From positions 1-64,000 of the IMG/VR virus record IMGVR_UViG_3300028844_005393: a stretch of DNA of 64,000 bases; one strand, 5' to 3'. Source of the stretch: a virus. Of the stretch, positions 25,031 to 33,410 are shown in pieces. The first letter of the stretch is position 1. Every line of letters starts with the position of its first letter. The notes under the pieces were generated by a model that worked only from the letters and a program-made list of their open reading frames with translations, did no database searches and had not been told where the DNA came from. Position numbers and translations under genes: made by a program.

Positions 25031-26079
25031 TGGCACACACCCAAACAAAACTAAATTCAAAGATTCAGAATCTAGAGAAAAAACAAGTATCTACGGTTCG
25101 TGGAGCTGAGTTATCGGGATCAGATTCATCTTTTTTTTATGAACTGGAGGCCGCAATAGTAATTGATGTAATACGAGACGAAACACATCCAATATTTTCA
25201 TCATTAAATCCAGAAGTACCTGTTGTTGAACGTTCAACTTGGCCGGATACATACAACGACCCCAAGATAAAAGATTATTCATGGATAGGTCGTGTAAGAG
25301 TCAGACTTATTAATAGTCAACAAACCACACCTGTAAGCAAACTTGACTGGGTTACTCCACTTGAAAGTGGTGTTTATGAATATCCCCTTGTAAACGAAAT
25401 AGTAATTGTTTCAACATACATGGGCAGACAATATTACACACGACGATTGAACTCAAGAAATTTTATTAATAATTGTGCTGATTTTGCACACGAACATAGA
25501 TACGGTGGACCTGGTGGTATAAATGAAACAAAAAGTCCTGGATCATTAAAAGGTGCAAGAAATTTATCTGATTTATGGCCAGCAACAAATAGATATGCTG
25601 ATCCTGTTGGTAAAACATATTTGGGAAAATACTTTAAAGCAAACAATAAAATAAGACCACTTCGTCACTTCGAGGGTGATACCATAATACAAAGTAGATT
25701 TGGAAGTAGTGTAAGATTTGGTGCTTATGAAAACAATCCATCTGTTGATGTGGGAACTGCAAATGGATACGGAGAATCATATGCAGATAATTTAGGCAAC
25801 CCAATGATTCTAATAAGAAACCGACAAAAAGTCACAAAGAAAGACGAAAAGTGGTTTCAATATAATATTTTAGAAGATGTAAATGAAGACGGTAGTTCTA
25901 TACAAATAACTTCAGGACGAACTGTTTCAAAGTTTGTTCCAACACTTACACACAAATATGACAATGTTCCATACAGAAGACGTGGGTGTGTTCACAAAAC
26001 ATACAACGGTATGGACGGAATCGCAAATAGCAACATAGGAAAACGTAGAGATATAATAGATACACGTTTTAGAAACTAA
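25030..26079 (+). CDS. Baseplate hub/spike protein with gp5-like OB region
   Basis: A 349-aa protein. After a helical start, residues about 40-135 have an OB-like beta pattern (IGRVRVRLINSQ, PLESGVYEYPLVNEIVIVSTYMG) similar to the N-terminal OB domain of T4 gp5 and the VgrG family, which seat the spike in the hub. The remainder includes IRPLRHFEGDTIIQSRFGSSVRFG, a block found in marine phage spike proteins. There is no lysozyme domain as in T4 gp5. The following 903-aa gene is one base away and probably supplies the needle part. Confidence 0.75.
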   Translation: MAHTQTKLNSKIQNLEKKQVSTVRGAELSGSDSSFFYELEAAIVIDVIRDETHPIFSSLNPEVPVVERSTWPDTYNDPKIKDYSWIGRVRVRLINSQQTTPVSKLDWVTPLESGVYEYPLVNEIVIVSTYMGRQYYTRRLNSRNFINNCADFAHEHRYGGPGGINETKSPGSLKGARNLSDLWPATNRYADPVGKTYLGKYFKANNKIRPLRHFEGDTIIQSRFGSSVRFGAYENNPSVDVGTANGYGESYADNLGNPMILIRNRQKVTKKDEKWFQYNILEDVNEDGSSIQITSGRTVSKFVPTLTHKYDNVPYRRRGCVHKTYNGMDGIANSNIGKRRDIIDTRFRN

Positions 26080-26080
26080 G

Positions 26081-28792
26081 ATGGCAAGTAAAGATTCAAA
26101 TTGTAAGGCCTGTGAAAAGAACTCCGGGAGTTCATCGCAATCTCAAATTGCTGGATTTGCATCAAACAATAACATGACAGGTGCACTTACCGCATCATTC
26201 GGAATGGCAGTTGACGGTGGAACTGCGGGAAAACTTGGTTCTCACTTTGGAGGAAAGTCTTCGGGTGACTTAATGAAGTTCATAGAAACACCTGGGAGCA
26301 ATAAACAAAAAAGAGGAATGTCATCTGGACAAAAAAGCAAACACCTCATAAACTCTGTGGGACTTGGTAACTTTGGATTAAACTCTACACTAGAAAAGGG
26401 TATAATCGGATCTGTGGGGTCTGCTCGTGGTAACTCTTCATCGTTTTTAAAAGGAGACGCAACGGGTGCCTCAATGATAGCTGCATCTGCATTGGGTGTG
26501 GATATACCAAACGCAGATATGTTAGGAATAGGACCAAACGACACCCCAATGTTTAAATTATTCAAACTTGCCGGTTTTGGACTAAAGATGTTGTGTGGTC
26601 AATTAAAGGGAAAACAAAAAGGGGGTCCTGGGGGTTACACATCCGACACAGAATCCGCACTGGGTTTACTTCTATCCATTGGAATTAATTTAGATTTATT
26701 ATTTAGACTAAAAGCAATCTTCGATAAATTGATGAACTTAAAACCAAACTTTGGAATGTTTGGAATTCAAGATTTAAACATTGCAGATGGATTATTTAAT
26801 TTATGTGATTGGGTTGAAAATATGGAATACGGTTCGGATACAGTTGATAGTTTCCGAAAAACTTTTTCTAATATGATGACCAACAAGGGTTTGACTGAAG
26901 CAGTAGGAAAAAATCTAATTTCAAACGGAACATACGACACATACGCCGCAAATGATTTTGGGTTTGATCAACAATTCAAATCAATTGCAGGTGATATTGA
27001 TATGTTAAAATGCGATGCTTGTAACTTTGGTAAAACCGACATACAACTATCTCAAGGAAATGAAGCAATTGCTCAATTAGAATTTGATCCAAGAACAGGA
27101 TTAAATAGAGACAAGGGATACAATATAACACCAACCGAGGAACTTGGAAAAACAATGAACACGGGTGGTGGTTCATCAAATGATGTAACGGGTTCCATAA
27201 GTGCCTCCGCATCAGGGGGGGTTCAGTCATCAATTAGTAAAACAGGTATAACAGGACCAACTGGAAGTGCGGGTGTTTCTGGATCAACAGGATCGTCTAT
27301 TAAAGGAAGAAGTACGACTAATATAACAGAAAAATCAGCAAGTCGTGGATACGATGGGTTTACGGGTTCTACTGAAAATCAATCTAACAACCAAGATGTA
27401 TCAAATTTAAATAAATCATTGGGTGGTGGTAACACCGCATCTCAAACAAAATCTGGTATAAGTTATACATCAATTAATCCTTCAATTGAATTTGTTGATG
27501 ATAAAAAAACGCAGAAAACTTTAAGTGATCAACAATCTCAACAAACTACGTCAACTGATAATATTAAAAAAGAAATTTCGGTTGAGGAAACTAAATACTC
27601 ACAAAAATCAATTTCAACCCAGATTGGTGAATCTAATCAAAAAACAAAACCAACACAATCTTCGGAAAATAAAACGGATTCAAACAAACCAAAATCAATC
27701 AAAGAACAACTCGGTGAAGATTCTGATGAAGATGAAGAGGAAAGAATATCCACTTCAATAGATGAAACAAAAGTAAAATCAGACTCAAGTAAAATTGATA
27801 AAAGTTCAAATAAAACTTCATCGCAAAATGAAGACGAACTGGAGAGGGAAATTAAACAAGATAAAACAAGGTCACACCAAGTCAGAAAAGAAGAAAAAGA
27901 AACAGATGCAAGTGACGAAGATAAAAGTGATCCAAAAAACGCAAAGAAAAATGCCGGAGTAACTTATGAATCAGAAAACAAAAGTGTAGTATATGATACA
28001 TACACAGATGATAGTGGTGACATCAAAGAAGATAAATATGAGAAAAAAGATGGAGATAAAAACTTTAAGAAAACTGAAAGCAAAACAATACAGAAAAAAC
28101 CAGCAGGTGGTCCTCCTGCCGATGCAGATGCCGATGAAGTAACCTCGTTTCACACGGGAGAAACAATTAAACGAGAAGAACTCAAAGGAACCGTTTTGGA
28201 AAATGCAGACATGAATGCGGTTGGTTTGATACACCCAAACGATTTAAAAAATCTAAAAGACACAGAGAAAGTGCAAAAAACTCTAGCAGATGCGGAAAAG
28301 GTGTATGATAAAACATTTGCAACTGAAATTGAAAAAACAGAAAATCTGGTTTTATCGGAACAATCTGACGGAATTATATTCGGTGCTCAACTTCCAACAC
28401 TAAACGGAAACCAAATAGTGATAAACTCAGAACGAGTTTTAATTTCCGCAAAAACACAAGAGTGTGGTATCTTTTCTAAAAGAAAGTTTTTTGTATCAAC
28501 GGATGATGAAATTACAATGAATGCAAAGCAACGAATTGTTTTGAAAACTGATATGCACACATCAATAGAATCACCAACAATTCACTTGGGTGTTTATACA
28601 ACAAGAAACCACCCGTCACTTAAAGGTGATTGCACAGTTTGGTGGTTGCAAGATTTGTGCGATTGGTTAGCAGGTCATACACATAGTGACCCGTGGGTGA
28701 CCACAGGAACACCAACTCAACAAGGTTCGCTGGCAGCTTTAAGAGCAAGAGCACCAACTTTATTGAGTGAACGAATATTTATATCTGGATAG
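26081..28792 (+). CDS. Baseplate spike/hub component with disordered centre
   Basis: A 903-aa protein in three parts. Residues 1-370 are Gly-rich with helical segments (LGLLLSIGINLDLLFRLKAIF) and a CDACNFG cysteine pair. Residues about 370-740 are Ser/Thr/Lys/Glu-rich and probably disordered, starting with a short collagen-like run of G-x-y triplets (GITGPTGSAGVSGSTGSS). The last 130 residues match a spike-type beta structure (GIIFGAQLPTLNGNQIVINS, then RIVLKTDMHTSIESPTIHLG) and end with GHTHSDPW, where histidines could bind a metal as in other spike tips. It follows the OB-domain gene by one base. I infer that it forms the central spike with that protein. Confidence 0.68.
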   Translation: MASKDSNCKACEKNSGSSSQSQIAGFASNNNMTGALTASFGMAVDGGTAGKLGSHFGGKSSGDLMKFIETPGSNKQKRGMSSGQKSKHLINSVGLGNFGLNSTLEKGIIGSVGSARGNSSSFLKGDATGASMIAASALGVDIPNADMLGIGPNDTPMFKLFKLAGFGLKMLCGQLKGKQKGGPGGYTSDTESALGLLLSIGINLDLLFRLKAIFDKLMNLKPNFGMFGIQDLNIADGLFNLCDWVENMEYGSDTVDSFRKTFSNMMTNKGLTEAVGKNLISNGTYDTYAANDFGFDQQFKSIAGDIDMLKCDACNFGKTDIQLSQGNEAIAQLEFDPRTGLNRDKGYNITPTEELGKTMNTGGGSSNDVTGSISASASGGVQSSISKTGITGPTGSAGVSGSTGSSIKGRSTTNITEKSASRGYDGFTGSTENQSNNQDVSNLNKSLGGGNTASQTKSGISYTSINPSIEFVDDKKTQKTLSDQQSQQTTSTDNIKKEISVEETKYSQKSISTQIGESNQKTKPTQSSENKTDSNKPKSIKEQLGEDSDEDEEERISTSIDETKVKSDSSKIDKSSNKTSSQNEDELEREIKQDKTRSHQVRKEEKETDASDEDKSDPKNAKKNAGVTYESENKSVVYDTYTDDSGDIKEDKYEKKDGDKNFKKTESKTIQKKPAGGPPADADADEVTSFHTGETIKREELKGTVLENADMNAVGLIHPNDLKNLKDTEKVQKTLADAEKVYDKTFATEIEKTENLVLSEQSDGIIFGAQLPTLNGNQIVINSERVLISAKTQECGIFSKRKFFVSTDDEITMNAKQRIVLKTDMHTSIESPTIHLGVYTTRNHPSLKGDCTVWWLQDLCDWLAGHTHSDPWVTTGTPTQQGSLAALRARAPTLLSERIFISG

Positions 28793-28805
28793 AAAGGTTA
28801 CAAAA

Positions 28806-29219
28806 ATGAAAAAAAACGATCTAATAAAATTAATAAGAAGTGCAGTAAGAGCAGAACTCAACGAGTGCTTACCAAAAATGTTATCTGAAATAGTAGGCAC
28901 ACAAGCACCTGCCAAGAAAACTAAAGATGACCCACTTGAACTCACAAAAAGTGTTTTAAAGAATGTACAAACTGAAGAAGTTAAAGCAACTAAACCACAA
29001 AAAATCTTCAGTAAAAACGAAGCACTAAATCGTGTTTTAAATGAAACGGTGGGTGGGATACCAGCAGAGGGTTCTAAGGTTGGAAACGGAAATGGCATGA
29101 CTGACCTGCAAGGAAACCAAGTAGATGTAAATGAACTACCTGATCATTTATCCAATGCATTAACTAGAAATTATAGTGATGTATTAAAACTGGTTGATAA
29201 AAAACGAGGTAAAGTTTAA
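28806..29219 (+). CDS. Conserved small baseplate-region protein
   Basis: A 137-aa protein. The start at 28806 (MKKNDLIKLIRSAVRAEL) is favoured over the upstream ATG at 28767, which lies inside the previous gene; GAAAGG precedes it. The N-terminal helix and EIVG region are followed by a Lys-rich linker and a conserved-looking LNRVLNETVGGIP block. The stop overlaps the gp25 start (TAATGA). Proteins with this N-terminus occur at the same place in marine T4-like genomes; their role is unknown. Confidence 0.68.
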   Translation: MKKNDLIKLIRSAVRAELNECLPKMLSEIVGTQAPAKKTKDDPLELTKSVLKNVQTEEVKATKPQKIFSKNEALNRVLNETVGGIPAEGSKVGNGNGMTDLQGNQVDVNELPDHLSNALTRNYSDVLKLVDKKRGKV

Positions 29220-29605
29220 TGAATAGTGATGTTCCATTGGGTATTAAAATTCCTTATGCAAGAGGTCAACGGGGTTTCTTTGATCAAACTTATTCTGATA
29301 TAGAAAGAGCACACACTAATTTAAAAATGTTGCTAATGACTGCAAAGGGAGAAAGACCAATGATGCCAACATACGGAAGTGATTTAAGAAGTTTGTTGTT
29401 TAATCCTGCGGAAACTGAATATGATGAACTTTTAAAAGAAGCAGTATATGATGCAACCGAAAAGTGGATGCCAGAGGTAGTTATAAGAGATGTAGATGTG
29501 GAACGGGACTTATCCAGTGCACCAAACACCGCAATTCTTAAAATTAAATTTTCAATAAACTCAATACCAGACTCATACGAAATAATGGAACTAGAGGTAG
29601 CATAA
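29219..29605 (+). CDS. 25: Baseplate wedge protein gp25-like
   Basis: A 128-aa protein of the gp25/W family, the inner baseplate wedge piece that nucleates the sheath. The family block is NLKMLLMTAKGERPMMPTYG followed by SDLRSLLFNP, where the E-R pair and F/Y-G-S are conserved; in T4 the equivalent reads GERVM..P.FGS. The C-terminal strand pattern (AILKIKFSINSIPD) fits the fold. Its ends overlap the neighbouring genes by one base each, and the next gene is gp6, its direct structural partner. Confidence 0.93.
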   Translation: MNSDVPLGIKIPYARGQRGFFDQTYSDIERAHTNLKMLLMTAKGERPMMPTYGSDLRSLLFNPAETEYDELLKEAVYDATEKWMPEVVIRDVDVERDLSSAPNTAILKIKFSINSIPDSYEIMELEVA

Positions 29606-31575
29606 TGGCAAGTGAACTATACAAATCAGCATCGGCTGGAAAAAAAGATATTAAGTATACAGGAAAGGATTTTAATTCTTTTAGAAAAAACTTAGTTGAA
29701 TATGCAAAATCATACTATTCTTCTAGTTATCGTGATTTTAGTGAAAATTCTACTGGTATGATGTTCATAGAACTTGCTAGTTATGTCGGTGATGTTTTAT
29801 CTTATTATATTGACCATCAATTCAAGGAAGGTTTTTTACAATATGCGTCCGAGAGAAAAAACATTATAAGTTTAGCAAATTATTTAGGATACAAAATAAG
29901 AACATCTGTATCAGCAACAACAGAATTAGAAGTGTTTCAACTCGTTCCTTCTAAAATAGGGTTTAGTGGAAAAATGGAACCTGATTTTAGATATGCTCTA
30001 AATATTCAAGAGGGAATGGAAATTTCCTCAAGTGATGGAACTTCCCCATCATTTAGAACATTAAGTCAAATAAACTTTAACGAAGATAAAAAAGACTCAA
30101 TGCGTGAGGTAAGTGTATATGAACGAGATTCAATTGGCCAACCGACCTTTTATTTATTAAAGAAACGATGCTTGGCAAGTGCTGGAACTCTGATGACAAA
30201 AACAATAAGTGTAGGTGAACCAACTGAGTTTTTTGAAGTATTACTATCCGAAACAAATGTAATAGAAATTCTTTCAGTGGAAGATTCTACCGGAAACAAA
30301 TATTATGAAGTTCCATATTTGGCACAAGATACAATTCCGATAGAAGAATCGAATGATTACAAAAATAACCCTTTGTATGCAAAATATTCCGACTCCATTC
30401 CTTATATCCTCAAATACATAAAAACTTCAAGAAGATTTACAACAATAGTAAATTCTGATAATACAACTACTTTAGAGTTTGGTGCTGGTAGTGATAAATT
30501 TGACGATGAAATTATAATTCCAAATTTAAATAATTTAGGTAAAACTGTGAATTCTGCAAAAAGTTTAGAACGTGGAATTGATCCTAGTAATTTCCTTAAA
30601 TCAAATAGTTATGGAACTGCACCTGCGAATACAAGATTGACTATTAAGTATTACATTGGTGGTGGGGTTTCCTCTAATGTAGGAGCAAATACTCTTAATA
30701 CAATTCAAAGTATAAAGTTTCAAGAAACAACAGAATATTTAGATCTATCTGAACAAGCATCGGTTGACACAATTAAATCAAGTGTACAAGTAAACAACCC
30801 ACTTCCTGCAACCGGAGGAAAGTCGGCCGAGACTGATGAAGAAATACGACAAAATGGTTTAGCATCATTTTCCTCACAGCATCGTGCGGTTACACGAGAT
30901 GATTATGTAATTCGTGCTATGTCCATGCCACCAAAGTTTGGAAGCATCGCAAAAGCATATGTTTCCAAAGACGGAATATTAGATACAAAGAGTCAAACAA
31001 ACATATTCAAGGACGCATTTAATGACGAAGTAAAGGTATCACCCAATGGAATGAACATTGTTTATGGAGAATTAAACAATCCACTTGCAATAAATCTTTA
31101 TGTTTTGTCATATAATAAAAACAATCATCTAATAAGACCCAACGAACTAATTTTAAAAAATTTAAAAACTTATTTAGGTAAATATAGAATATTGACAGAT
31201 GGAATTAATATAACAAATGCGTTTATAATAAATTTCGGAATAAACTTTGAAGTATCTGTTTTTGAGAATTTTAATAAAAAAGAAATTTTAATAAATTGTA
31301 TTAACGAATTATCAGATATGTTTACAACTGACAAAGTTTCAATAATGCAACCAATAGAAATGGGTGAGATAGAACTAAAACTATCTAAAGTGTCTGGAGT
31401 TAGATCGGTACTAGATGTACAAGTAAAAAACCTTACAACAGAAGATGGAGATTACTCCGAAAATGAATATGATATAGAAGCAGCCACCGTTGGTAAAACC
31501 ATATATCCATCAATGGACCCTTCTATATTTGAATTAAAATTTCCAGAAAAGGATATAGTTGGAAGGATAATGTAA
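29605..31575 (+). CDS. 6: Baseplate wedge protein gp6-like
   Basis: A 656-aa protein of the gp6/gpJ family that forms the ring joining baseplate wedges. The N-terminal region has DFNSFRKNLVEYAKSYY and GMMFIELASYVGDVLSYYID, the classical block for gp6-like proteins. The centre has TLEFGAGS and the C-terminal half has the gpJ-type signature TDEEIRQNGLASFSSQHRAVTRDDY. The order gp25, gp6 is the standard T4-like order. Length matches T4 gp6 (about 660 aa). Confidence 0.93.
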   Translation: MASELYKSASAGKKDIKYTGKDFNSFRKNLVEYAKSYYSSSYRDFSENSTGMMFIELASYVGDVLSYYIDHQFKEGFLQYASERKNIISLANYLGYKIRTSVSATTELEVFQLVPSKIGFSGKMEPDFRYALNIQEGMEISSSDGTSPSFRTLSQINFNEDKKDSMREVSVYERDSIGQPTFYLLKKRCLASAGTLMTKTISVGEPTEFFEVLLSETNVIEILSVEDSTGNKYYEVPYLAQDTIPIEESNDYKNNPLYAKYSDSIPYILKYIKTSRRFTTIVNSDNTTTLEFGAGSDKFDDEIIIPNLNNLGKTVNSAKSLERGIDPSNFLKSNSYGTAPANTRLTIKYYIGGGVSSNVGANTLNTIQSIKFQETTEYLDLSEQASVDTIKSSVQVNNPLPATGGKSAETDEEIRQNGLASFSSQHRAVTRDDYVIRAMSMPPKFGSIAKAYVSKDGILDTKSQTNIFKDAFNDEVKVSPNGMNIVYGELNNPLAINLYVLSYNKNNHLIRPNELILKNLKTYLGKYRILTDGINITNAFIINFGINFEVSVFENFNKKEILINCINELSDMFTTDKVSIMQPIEMGEIELKLSKVSGVRSVLDVQVKNLTTEDGDYSENEYDIEAATVGKTIYPSMDPSIFELKFPEKDIVGRIM

Positions 31576-32813
31576 TGATAAAATTTATTTACCCAGTCGC
31601 AAATTGCACAATGTATAGTAACTACGAAATATTAAATACAGGTGCAGACGAAATTATTGAAATTTCATCCGAGTTCACCCCGAGTTCAGGACCTATGGTA
31701 GCAAGAACTTTGATAAAATTTTCTGATGAAGATATTTTTACAAACTATAAAGAAACAAATTCATATATTCTTAATTTAAAGGTTGTAAAAAGTATAGAAC
31801 TATCAGAAACATCAGAACTAGAAATATTTCCTGTAACACAAGAATGGGATGCCGGTGTTGGTAGATTTGCTGACAAGGAAACAACTTATCCTGGTGCATC
31901 TTGGTTATACAGAAATGAAAAAAATGAACCTTGGGATGGTGGTCAAAATCAAGCCGAGTTTGATCAAGGTGGTGGTTCTTGGTTCTATAAATACTATGAC
32001 ACAGAACTTGAAATAGAGTCTGAATTAAACATGACATACTCTTTCAATAAAGTATCATCTGATGTAAAGGTTAATATCACTAAACTTGTAGATTTTTGGA
32101 ATGCAAATGCAATTGAAAATAATGGAATGTTATTAAAATTTAAAGATGACAAGAGTAAAAGAAACGGAAATGTTAAATTTTTCTCACAAAATACAAACAC
32201 AATATATCGTCCTTACATAGAGATTGGAGTTGATGACTATAAGTTTAGTCCTTTTGTATATAAAACAAAAAATGTGTCGGGTTCTTCGAACACAGGATCA
32301 CTAGAAACAGGATCACTAGAAACAGGATCACTAGAAACAGGATCACTAGAAACAGGATCACTAGAAACAGGATCACTAGAATCTAGTTCATTGGACTCTG
32401 GTTCTGTAAAAATAAAATCACTACCAACTGATATAGAAGAAGTGGAAACCAATGACATAAATGTATTTGTAGAAAATGTAAATGAAACTTATTCTAAATC
32501 TGATATACATAAAATAGTGGTGGGTGTCCGTGAAAAGTATCCAAAGAAAAAATTTACAAACAGAATGAGGTACACAAGTAAAAATATAACTACAAAAAAC
32601 ATTTCTTTTTCAGTATTAGATGCTGAAACGCAAGAAGTAATTATAGATCACTCTGAATATACAAAAATTTCATGCGACAAAAACGGACATTATTTTAAAT
32701 TTAATTTTGATTGCTTATCAAGAGGTCGTATGTATAAGTTTGTTTTACAACTAAATGATGAGGGATTTAGAGTAAAATATGATGACACTAGAACATTTAT
32801 GGTAATAAGTTAA
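31575..32813 (+). CDS. Baseplate-associated protein with DNRLRE-like domain and TGSLE repeats
   Basis: A 412-aa protein. Residues 1-215 have a jelly-roll-like pattern seen in DNRLRE-type carbohydrate-binding domains (RTLIKFS, LEIFPVTQEWDAGVGRFAD, GASWLYR, KVNITKLVDFW, GMLLKF). Residues about 240-270 are six exact TGSLE repeats encoded by a 15-bp tandem repeat and then degenerate copies. Residues about 290-412 form a second beta domain. Overlaps gp6 by one base. Marine relatives of the first domain sit in the same position. It may link the wedge to the giant proteins. Confidence 0.65.
   Translation: MIKFIYPVANCTMYSNYEILNTGADEIIEISSEFTPSSGPMVARTLIKFSDEDIFTNYKETNSYILNLKVVKSIELSETSELEIFPVTQEWDAGVGRFADKETTYPGASWLYRNEKNEPWDGGQNQAEFDQGGGSWFYKYYDTELEIESELNMTYSFNKVSSDVKVNITKLVDFWNANAIENNGMLLKFKDDKSKRNGNVKFFSQNTNTIYRPYIEIGVDDYKFSPFVYKTKNVSGSSNTGSLETGSLETGSLETGSLETGSLETGSLESSSLDSGSVKIKSLPTDIEEVETNDINVFVENVNETYSKSDIHKIVVGVREKYPKKKFTNRMRYTSKNITTKNISFSVLDAETQEVIIDHSEYTKISCDKNGHYFKFNFDCLSRGRMYKFVLQLNDEGFRVKYDDTRTFMVIS
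32292..32381 (+). repeat. 15-bp tandem repeat, six copies
   Basis: The unit ACAGGATCACTAGAA is repeated six times without change and then decays into related triplets. It encodes Thr-Gly-Ser-Leu-Glu. Exact copies imply recent expansion or ongoing slippage. Confidence 0.95.
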
Positions 32814-32814
32814 T

Positions 32815-33393
32815 ATGAGTGACGCAAGAAACATACCAGAGTATTTAAAAAACGAAGAATTTAATCAAGAAGAATTGATTAGAGTGTTTAAAGGTGACAT
32901 CCAAATAAACGAAAATACAGATGACACCGGAAATCAAATTATTGACATGAACACAGATGACCTGGTTAATAATGTTTCAATTATATCTCAAAGTAGAACC
33001 GAATACTCAAGTGATAAGATAGAACAATCATATGAAACAAATTTTAGTGAACTTTTAAACGAAAGTGAAATAAAAGAAAATATTATGATTGAGGATGACA
33101 TTAAGCAACTTAGTGAGGATCAACTAAAACGAGAAGCAGTTCTCGAAAATCAATTAGACGAACTTTCTAAGGTACTTGAAAGAGAGTCACAGAAAAACAT
33201 AAAGATGCAGGAAGACGCAGAACAAAACTATAAATCAATGAAGTCTGTAATCGTAGAACAACGAATAAAAAACGGAGAAGGAAAGTCCGAGTCAGACTTT
33301 AAAGACTCATTTCCGTTTCTTCCCAAAAATTCATCCAACGCAAAAGACGATACTTCGTTCAATCCATCACCGTATGCAATAGATACTACATAA
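32815..33393 (+). CDS. Conserved coiled-coil baseplate-region protein
   Basis: A 192-aa acidic protein. Residues about 95-150 form a coiled coil (LSEDQLKREAVLENQLDELS and onward). The C-terminal block IVEQRIKNGEGKSESDFKDSFPFLP is a pattern (QRIxNGEGxxxxDFxxxFPFLP) that I associate with conserved proteins preceding the giant tail gene in marine T4-like phages. It starts two bases after the previous stop. No enzyme motifs. Probably a structural or chaperone-like factor for the next gene product. Confidence 0.65.
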   Translation: MSDARNIPEYLKNEEFNQEELIRVFKGDIQINENTDDTGNQIIDMNTDDLVNNVSIISQSRTEYSSDKIEQSYETNFSELLNESEIKENIMIEDDIKQLSEDQLKREAVLENQLDELSKVLERESQKNIKMQEDAEQNYKSMKSVIVEQRIKNGEGKSESDFKDSFPFLPKNSSNAKDDTSFNPSPYAIDTT

Positions 33394-33410
33394 TATAAAA
33401 ACAAAGGGTT

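Noticed and set aside
32292-32381. CRISPR-like array
   Set aside because: The repeats are contiguous 15-mers with no spacers and keep a protein frame; the same applies to the Pro/Thr repeats at 22861-23226.
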